Positions 6,461 through 9,942 of a DNA stretch of 9,942 nucleotides are shown here, in pieces. The DNA is taken from the NCBI GenBank assembly GCA_044865965.1, contig JBIOTP010000254.1, positions 1 to 9,942 of the forward strand, read 5' to 3'. Numbering within the stretch: position 1 is the first letter of the stretch; every line of letters begins with the position of its first letter. The stretch is from Solirubrobacter sp044865965 (GTDB taxonomy: Bacteria; Actinomycetota; Thermoleophilia; Solirubrobacterales; Solirubrobacteraceae). Below the pieces are notes generated by a model, which was given only the letters and a program-made list of their open reading frames with translations, had not been told where the DNA came from and made no database searches. Position numbers and translations under genes: made by a program.

Positions 6461-8440
6461 CTCCTGTGCGCGCTCGCGACGCTGGCGCCGGCCACGCCCG
6501 CGGTCGCGCAGGACTCGCTGGCGCCGCCGGGCGCGCCGAAGCAGTGGCTGCCCAACGAGCAGTGGGTGAACCTGCTGTGGCTGCCGTATGACGAGGCGCG
6601 CCTGTACCAGCTGCTCGGGCACGATCGCGGCTACGTCTTCCGCTGGGTGCGCAACGAACGCACGCTCGGCGAGCTCGGCGCGCGCAGCGGCTGGACCGTC
6701 GACCGGCTCGCGGACGCGCTCGTGGCGCCGCGGCGGAAGGAGCTCGACGCCCGCCAGTTCGCGGCCGTGCGCGAGCGGGCGGAGCGCACGCTCACGCAGG
6801 GCCACCTCGGCCAGCACCTGCTCTTCCACGCGCTCCACCAGACGGCGATCCCCGCGCGCGCGACGCAGATCTTCGGGACCCGCACGCGCGACGAGTTCCT
6901 GCGCCTGCGCCGGGCGGAGCTGAGCCCGCTGGAGATCGGCGAGCTCAACGGCCGCACGCGCGTGGAGATGACGCGCGGCGCGATCCGTGCGCTCGAGGAC
7001 GCGGTCGCGCTCGGCGAGCGCGAGGGGACGCTGAGCAGACGCCAGGCGCGCGTGATGCTCGACCGCCAGCTGCGCTCGGTCCCGCGCTGGCTCGGCCAGA
7101 GCCGCTACAACGGGCCGTCGGGCGGCGTCAACCGCAGCCTGCCGTGGGGCGACTTCGCCAAGCACCCGTCGATCTCCGCCGACGGCACGACCGTCGTATG
7201 GGACGCCTACCGCGCGACGATCGCGGAGGCCGAGCGGCTCGGCGAGATCCACGTGCGCGGGGAGGACCTGGAGTCCGGGCGGCGCTTCGACGTCTCGCCG
7301 GGCCGGGTCGCGGCCGACCGGCCGCGCTCGGCGTACAACTGCGTGCTCTCCGCCGACGGCAACTCGGTGGCGTTCGAGTCCAGCGAGTCAACGTACCCGC
7401 TCGCCAAGCGGGTCGGGCAGATGACCGTGCTCGTGCGCGACCTGGACACCGGCTCGGTGGAGAACGTCAGCAGCGCGCACCGCGGCCGCGGCGCCCCGAG
7501 CCGCACCGCGTTCAACCCGTCGCTGTCGGACGACGGCCGGGTCGTGGCCTTCGAGGCGACCGACGCCGGCGGCCACGGGCGCCCGTCGCACAACGGCCTG
7601 TGGGTGGCCGACCGCGCCGCCGGCCGCCGGCGGCTCGTCGCCGGCGACTCGATCGGCGCGGCCTACCTGCCCGAGCTGAGCGGCGACGGCGGCACGGTCG
7701 TCTACACCTCCGCCGCGCCCGGGTCGGACGGCTTCACGCGCGTGCTCGCCACCGACCTGGCGACGCGCCGCACGGTCCTGGTCGCGCGCGCGGGCGGCCC
7801 GCGCGGCGCGCCGGCCGACGCCGACGCCTACGACCCCGCGGTGTCGCGCGACGGCGCGACGGTCGCCTTCGCGTCGCGCGCGCGCAACCTCGGCGGGCCC
7901 GCCACCGGCCGCCCGGCGGTCTTCGTGCGCGACCTCCGCAGCCGCCGCACGGAGGCGGTCAGCGGCGCGCTCGCCGACCGCGACATCGGCTCGCCCGCGA
8001 TCTCGCCCAACGGCCGGTTCGTCGTCTTCCTCGCGCGCGAGGGGCGCCCGGACGGCAGCCTCGCCGGACTGCGCTCGAGCCTGTGGCGGTTCGACCGCCG
8101 GACCGGCCGCACGACGCTCGTGGCCCGCGCCGACGGCTACAACTCCCAGCCGGCCATCTCCGCGGACGGCCGCCGCGTCGCCTTCACCTCGACAGCGGCC
8201 GCCGGCCGCAAGCCCGCGGGCCTGCCCGGAGTCTTCGTGCGCGACCTCGCGACGGGCACGACGCGCCTGCTGTCCACGCACCGCCGCCGCCGCGGCGCGG
8301 GCCGGCACGCCCGCGGGCTCGCCGCGCTCGCCGAGCTGCGCAGGCTGGACACCGGCCTCAAGCTCGGGATCGGCCTGCTCGGGATCGCCGCCGCCGGTCT
8401 CGCGGGCGCCGCCCTCGCCCGCCGCGGCCGCCTCGCCTAG
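6446..8440 (+). CDS. Secreted, C-terminally anchored PD40 (TolB-like) seven-bladed beta-propeller protein
   Basis: The 664-residue protein opens with a signal peptide: MKR, a hydrophobic core, and AVA-QD as likely cleavage site near residue 22. Residues ~30-235 form a helix-rich domain I do not recognise, with motifs LLWLPYDEARLYQLLG and LLFHALHQ. Then come seven repeats of the PD40/WD40-like type (P-S/A-I-S-x-D-G-x-x-V-A/V-F), with blades beginning near residues 241, 299, 358, 409, 464, 517 and 569, enough for a complete propeller. An Arg-rich stretch precedes a hydrophobic helix (about 638-657) and a short basic tail (ARRGRLA), which suggests a membrane anchor with the body outside. I chose the ATG at 6446 because it gives a standard signal peptide. 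The in-frame ATG at 6380, overlapping the amidotransferase stop, would add 22 residues copied by the tandem duplication. PD40 propellers usually bind proteins or glycans; no enzymatic motif is evident. Confidence 0.85.
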   Translation: MKRLALLCALATLAPATPAVAQDSLAPPGAPKQWLPNEQWVNLLWLPYDEARLYQLLGHDRGYVFRWVRNERTLGELGARSGWTVDRLADALVAPRRKELDARQFAAVRERAERTLTQGHLGQHLLFHALHQTAIPARATQIFGTRTRDEFLRLRRAELSPLEIGELNGRTRVEMTRGAIRALEDAVALGEREGTLSRRQARVMLDRQLRSVPRWLGQSRYNGPSGGVNRSLPWGDFAKHPSISADGTTVVWDAYRATIAEAERLGEIHVRGEDLESGRRFDVSPGRVAADRPRSAYNCVLSADGNSVAFESSESTYPLAKRVGQMTVLVRDLDTGSVENVSSAHRGRGAPSRTAFNPSLSDDGRVVAFEATDAGGHGRPSHNGLWVADRAAGRRRLVAGDSIGAAYLPELSGDGGTVVYTSAAPGSDGFTRVLATDLATRRTVLVARAGGPRGAPADADAYDPAVSRDGATVAFASRARNLGGPATGRPAVFVRDLRSRRTEAVSGALADRDIGSPAISPNGRFVVFLAREGRPDGSLAGLRSSLWRFDRRTGRTTLVARADGYNSQPAISADGRRVAFTSTAAAGRKPAGLPGVFVRDLATGTTRLLSTHRRRRGAGRHARGLAALAELRRLDTGLKLGIGLLGIAAAGLAGAALARRGRLA

Positions 8441-8460
8441 ACCCAATGCTCTACAGCTCC

Positions 8461-8489
8461 GGCCGGATAGGCCCCAAACGTCGCCGGCC
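8461..8489. terminator. Candidate bidirectional hairpin between convergent genes
   Basis: GGCCGG (8461-8466) and CCGGCC (8484-8489) form a 6-bp GC stem with a 17-nt loop in the 76-bp space between the propeller gene stop (8440) and the convergent minus-strand gene stop (8517). The position suits a shared terminator. There is no U-tract on either strand and the loop is long, so the call is weak. Confidence 0.3.
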
Positions 8490-8516
8490 TGCCAACGAGC
8501 GGATCAGCGGCCATTC

Positions 8517-9301
8517 TCACTCCTGAAGCGAGGCGAGCTGGGCCTCGAAGCGAGCCATCGCGTCGCGGTACAGGAAGGGTCCCCAGCTCACCCGGGCCAC
8601 GCCCAGCGCGGCCAGCTCGGCGAGCGACGGCGTCTGCGGCAGGCGTACGACGTTCACCGGGCCGCGAACCTCCGAGGTGAAGCGGCGCAGCGCGTCGGTC
8701 TCCCACAGGGCGATCGGGTACACGCAGTCGACGCCGGCCTCGACGTAGGCATTCGCGCGCCGGAGCGCTTCGGCAACGAGCTCCTCTTGGGTCCCGGGGC
8801 CGGCACCGGCGAGGAAGGGACCGAGGAAGATGTCGACCCGGGCGTTGATCACGAGCCGGTAGCCGTCCGCCGACGCGACCTGGCGAACCGCGCTGAGCCA
8901 CTCCGCGTGCCGGTCGGGGTCGCGGAGGCTGCCGGCGGTGTGGTCGGTGTCCTCGAGGTTGCAGCCGGCGGCCCCGGCGCTCCGCAGCGCAGCGACCAGC
9001 TCGGAGGGTTGCATCCCGTAGCCGGCCTCGGCGTCGATCGTCACGGGCACCTCGACGCCCCTGGCGATCCGCGCGGCCGCGGCGAGCATCTCGTCGGCCG
9101 GCGCACCCTCGTGGTCCTCATAGCCGAGCGTGGCGGCGACGCCGCCGCTGGTGGTCGCGACCACGGGAAACCCAGCCGCGACCACGGCTCTCGCCGTGGC
9201 CACGTCCCAGGCGTTCGGAAGCACGAGGGGGCGCCGGGGCGGTGCAGCGACCGCAGCATCTCGCACCGGCTCTGGAGGTCGGTTGTCTGTGAGGGGGTCA
9301 T
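8517..9301 (-). CDS. Isocitrate lyase/PEP mutase family protein, interrupted by an apparent 1-base frameshift
   Basis: This is a TIM-barrel enzyme of the isocitrate lyase/phosphoenolpyruvate mutase superfamily (PEP_mutase type). It shows LVLPNAWDVATARAV, then TTSGGVAATLGY, VTIDAEAGYG (metal-binding aspartate), GAAGCNLED and INARVDIF. The KKCGH motif of true isocitrate lyases is absent, so that activity is unlikely and the substrate is unknown. The body is read in one frame down to the TGA at 8517-8519. The family N-terminus (MTPSQTTDLQSRCEMLRSLH, then RPGAP, from the ATG at 9301) lies in another minus-strand frame. The two join if one C is added to the five-C run (GGGGG on the plus strand, 9227-9231), giving a normal product of 261 residues: 25 before the run and 236 after. 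Either the gene is a recent pseudogene or this is a homopolymer sequencing error. Without correction the body frame stays open upstream to 9518, but that extension does not resemble the family. Confidence 0.82.
9227..9231 (-). other. Frameshift site (G5 homopolymer)
   Basis: A run of five G on the plus strand (five C on the coding strand). Before it the coding frame reads RPGAP; in the same frame after it the protein becomes unrelated (SCFRTPGTW), whereas the frame shifted by one gives the family sequence LVLPNAWD. One additional C would restore the expected RPGAP-LVLPNAWD. Confidence 0.75.
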
Positions 9302-9369
9302 GTCGGGAACCTACGCGACCCTGGGGGAGCACGGCCACGACCCGCCAAGGCGGTCCCCGGCGTCCATAT

Positions 9370-9399
9370 CCCCGTGGATGACCCCGTGGATCCCCGTTC
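9370..9399. repeat. Short direct repeat CCCCGTGGAT
   Basis: CCCCGTGGAT occurs at 9370-9379 and again at 9382-9391, followed at once by a partial third copy, CCCCGTTC (9392-9399). It lies in the non-coding stretch upstream of the minus-strand PEP mutase-like gene. It may be a slippage product or repeated binding half-sites. Apart from this and the promoter near its right end, I see nothing in 9302-9551. Confidence 0.5.
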
Positions 9400-9511
9400 A
9401 GTGCGCCGCGGATGATCGACCACATCGTGGCCGAGCCGACGAGCGCGACGAGACCGACCAACGGGGGCCTCGCAGCGTCGCAGCGGCGTGCTGGCGTAGA
9501 CGTAGGAAACG

Positions 9512-9540
9512 TTGCCAATCCGCCGGGCCGTCTCTAGGCT
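9512..9540 (+). promoter_or_regulatory. Housekeeping-type promoter of the LuxR/LAL regulator gene
   Basis: TTGCCA (9512-9517) and TAGGCT (9535-9540) are separated by exactly 17 bases, a good match to the primary-sigma consensus (TTGACA-N17-TANNNT in actinobacteria). Transcription would start around 9547-9550, within a few bases of the ATG at 9552, implying a leaderless or near-leaderless mRNA, in keeping with the lack of a Shine-Dalgarno. A small inverted repeat, ACGT-AGGAA-ACGT (9500-9512), abuts the -35 box and could be an operator. Confidence 0.55.
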
Positions 9541-9551
9541 CTGGCGCGGTC

Positions 9552-9942
9552 ATGACACACCGTGATCCGCGCGGCCGACTGCTTGGGCGGCGTGGCGAGT
9601 GCGAGGCGCTGGATCAGTTGTTGGCCCGCTTGCGCACGGGCCGAAGCCCGGTGCTCGTGCTGCGCGGAGAGGCAGGGGTCGGCAAGACCGCGTTGCTGGA
9701 GTATCTGCTGGACCAGGCAACCGGATGCCGCGTCGTCCGAGCGGCGGGCGCGGAGTCTGAGATGGAGCTCGCGTACGCCGGGCTGCAGCAGCTGTGCGCG
9801 CCGATGCTGGACCGTCTGGACGCGCTGCCCGGCCCCCAGCGCGAAGCGCTGAGCACCGCCAGACCGACGAAGAACCGATCCGGTGGGGCGCCGGCATCTC
9901 GGTCACGCCGACGAGACGGTCGCTGGACGATCAGCAGGAGCG
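9552..9942 (+). CDS. LuxR/LAL-family ATPase transcriptional regulator, N-terminus (partial and disrupted)
   Basis: The N-terminal region of a large ATP-binding LuxR-type regulator (LAL/MalT-like, usually about 900 residues). It begins with RLLGRRGECEALDQLLARLR, then the Walker A motif GEAGVGKT at residues 39-46, and the family sequence ELAYAGLQQLCAPMLDRL (about 77-94) followed by LPGPQREAL. Such proteins have a STAND-type ATPase, a helical repeat region and a C-terminal LuxR helix-turn-helix, all to the right of the window here. Family resemblance ends at codon 103 (9860). The frame stays open to the window end, but its last 27 residues (from RPTKNRSGG on) are Arg/Ser-rich and unlike the family, which normally continues AFGL and then a PDRFLVGLAVL motif. 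See the inverted segment at the window end. Confidence 0.8.
   Translation, partial: MTHRDPRGRLLGRRGECEALDQLLARLRTGRSPVLVLRGEAGVGKTALLEYLLDQATGCRVVRAAGAESEMELAYAGLQQLCAPMLDRLDALPGPQREALSTARPTKNRSGGAPASRSRRRDGRWTISRS
9852..9942 (-). other. Inverted piece of a LuxR/LAL ATPase gene (fold-back junction)
   Basis: Read on the minus strand, about 9893 to 9850 encodes GAPPDRFFVGLAVLS, the conserved LAL-family segment that normally lies just downstream of the point where the plus-strand gene breaks off. The bases around 9852-9860 (AGCACCGCC, reverse GGCGGTGCT) serve both strands: they encode STA of the plus-strand gene and AVLS of the inverted piece. They are therefore a short inverted homology at which the strand switch happened. 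Further right (9894-9942) the minus strand only loosely recalls family sequence (CAGCGACCG, GTCGGCG) with the frame broken, as if error-rich or diverged. Confidence 0.6.

Noticed and set aside
9302..9518. Upstream extension of the PEP mutase-like body frame to an ATG at 9518
   Set aside because: The extension has no family resemblance, whereas the expected N-terminus is found in another frame after a 1-base correction. The frame is open only because of composition.

Overview
The window is a very GC-rich stretch (strong G/C third positions) of what looks like an actinobacterial chromosome. A lineage near Solirubrobacterales/Thermoleophilia is a reasonable guess. The grounds are a PafB and PafC activator fused in one chain, a PPOX-class split beta-barrel protein of the F420/FMN-binding kind, a GT-C membrane glycosyltransferase and a LuxR/LAL-type ATPase regulator. 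No 16S or other phylogenetic marker is present, so this is inference. Genes cover nearly everything; the longest gene-free stretches are 2792-3009 and 9302-9551, and I see no tRNA, rRNA, CRISPR or insertion sequence.

Left part (1-2791): a truncated NarL/LuxR-type response regulator runs off the left edge on the minus strand. It is divergent from a large fused PafBC-like WYL regulator, with a short palindrome between them. The regulator gene overlaps (ATGA) a small PPOX-family protein, so the two are probably co-transcribed and translationally coupled.

Middle part (2792-8440): a 218-bp intergenic region with nested, mutually exclusive hairpins precedes a three-gene plus-strand cluster. The genes encode a GT-C type polytopic glycosyltransferase, a class B (glutamine-dependent) asparagine synthetase/amidotransferase, and a secreted, C-terminally anchored seven-bladed PD40 beta-propeller protein. 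The first two overlap at TGATG. The junction between the second and third carries a 66-bp tandem duplication that copied both the amidotransferase tail and the propeller gene's start. The set suggests a cell-surface glycan or envelope modification module, but no substrate can be read from the sequence.

Right part (8441-9942): a convergent minus-strand gene for an isocitrate lyase/PEP mutase family protein is split by an apparent 1-base deletion in a G5 run. After a 250-bp intergenic region with a good promoter (TTGCCA-N17-TAGGCT), a LuxR/LAL ATPase regulator begins. Its homology stops after about 103 codons. The last ~80 bases instead encode, on the opposite strand, the segment that should have come next in the same family, so the sequence folds back on itself: an inversion or, quite possibly, a chimeric end of an assembly. 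The two broken genes at this end suggest lower sequence quality there, or real decay.
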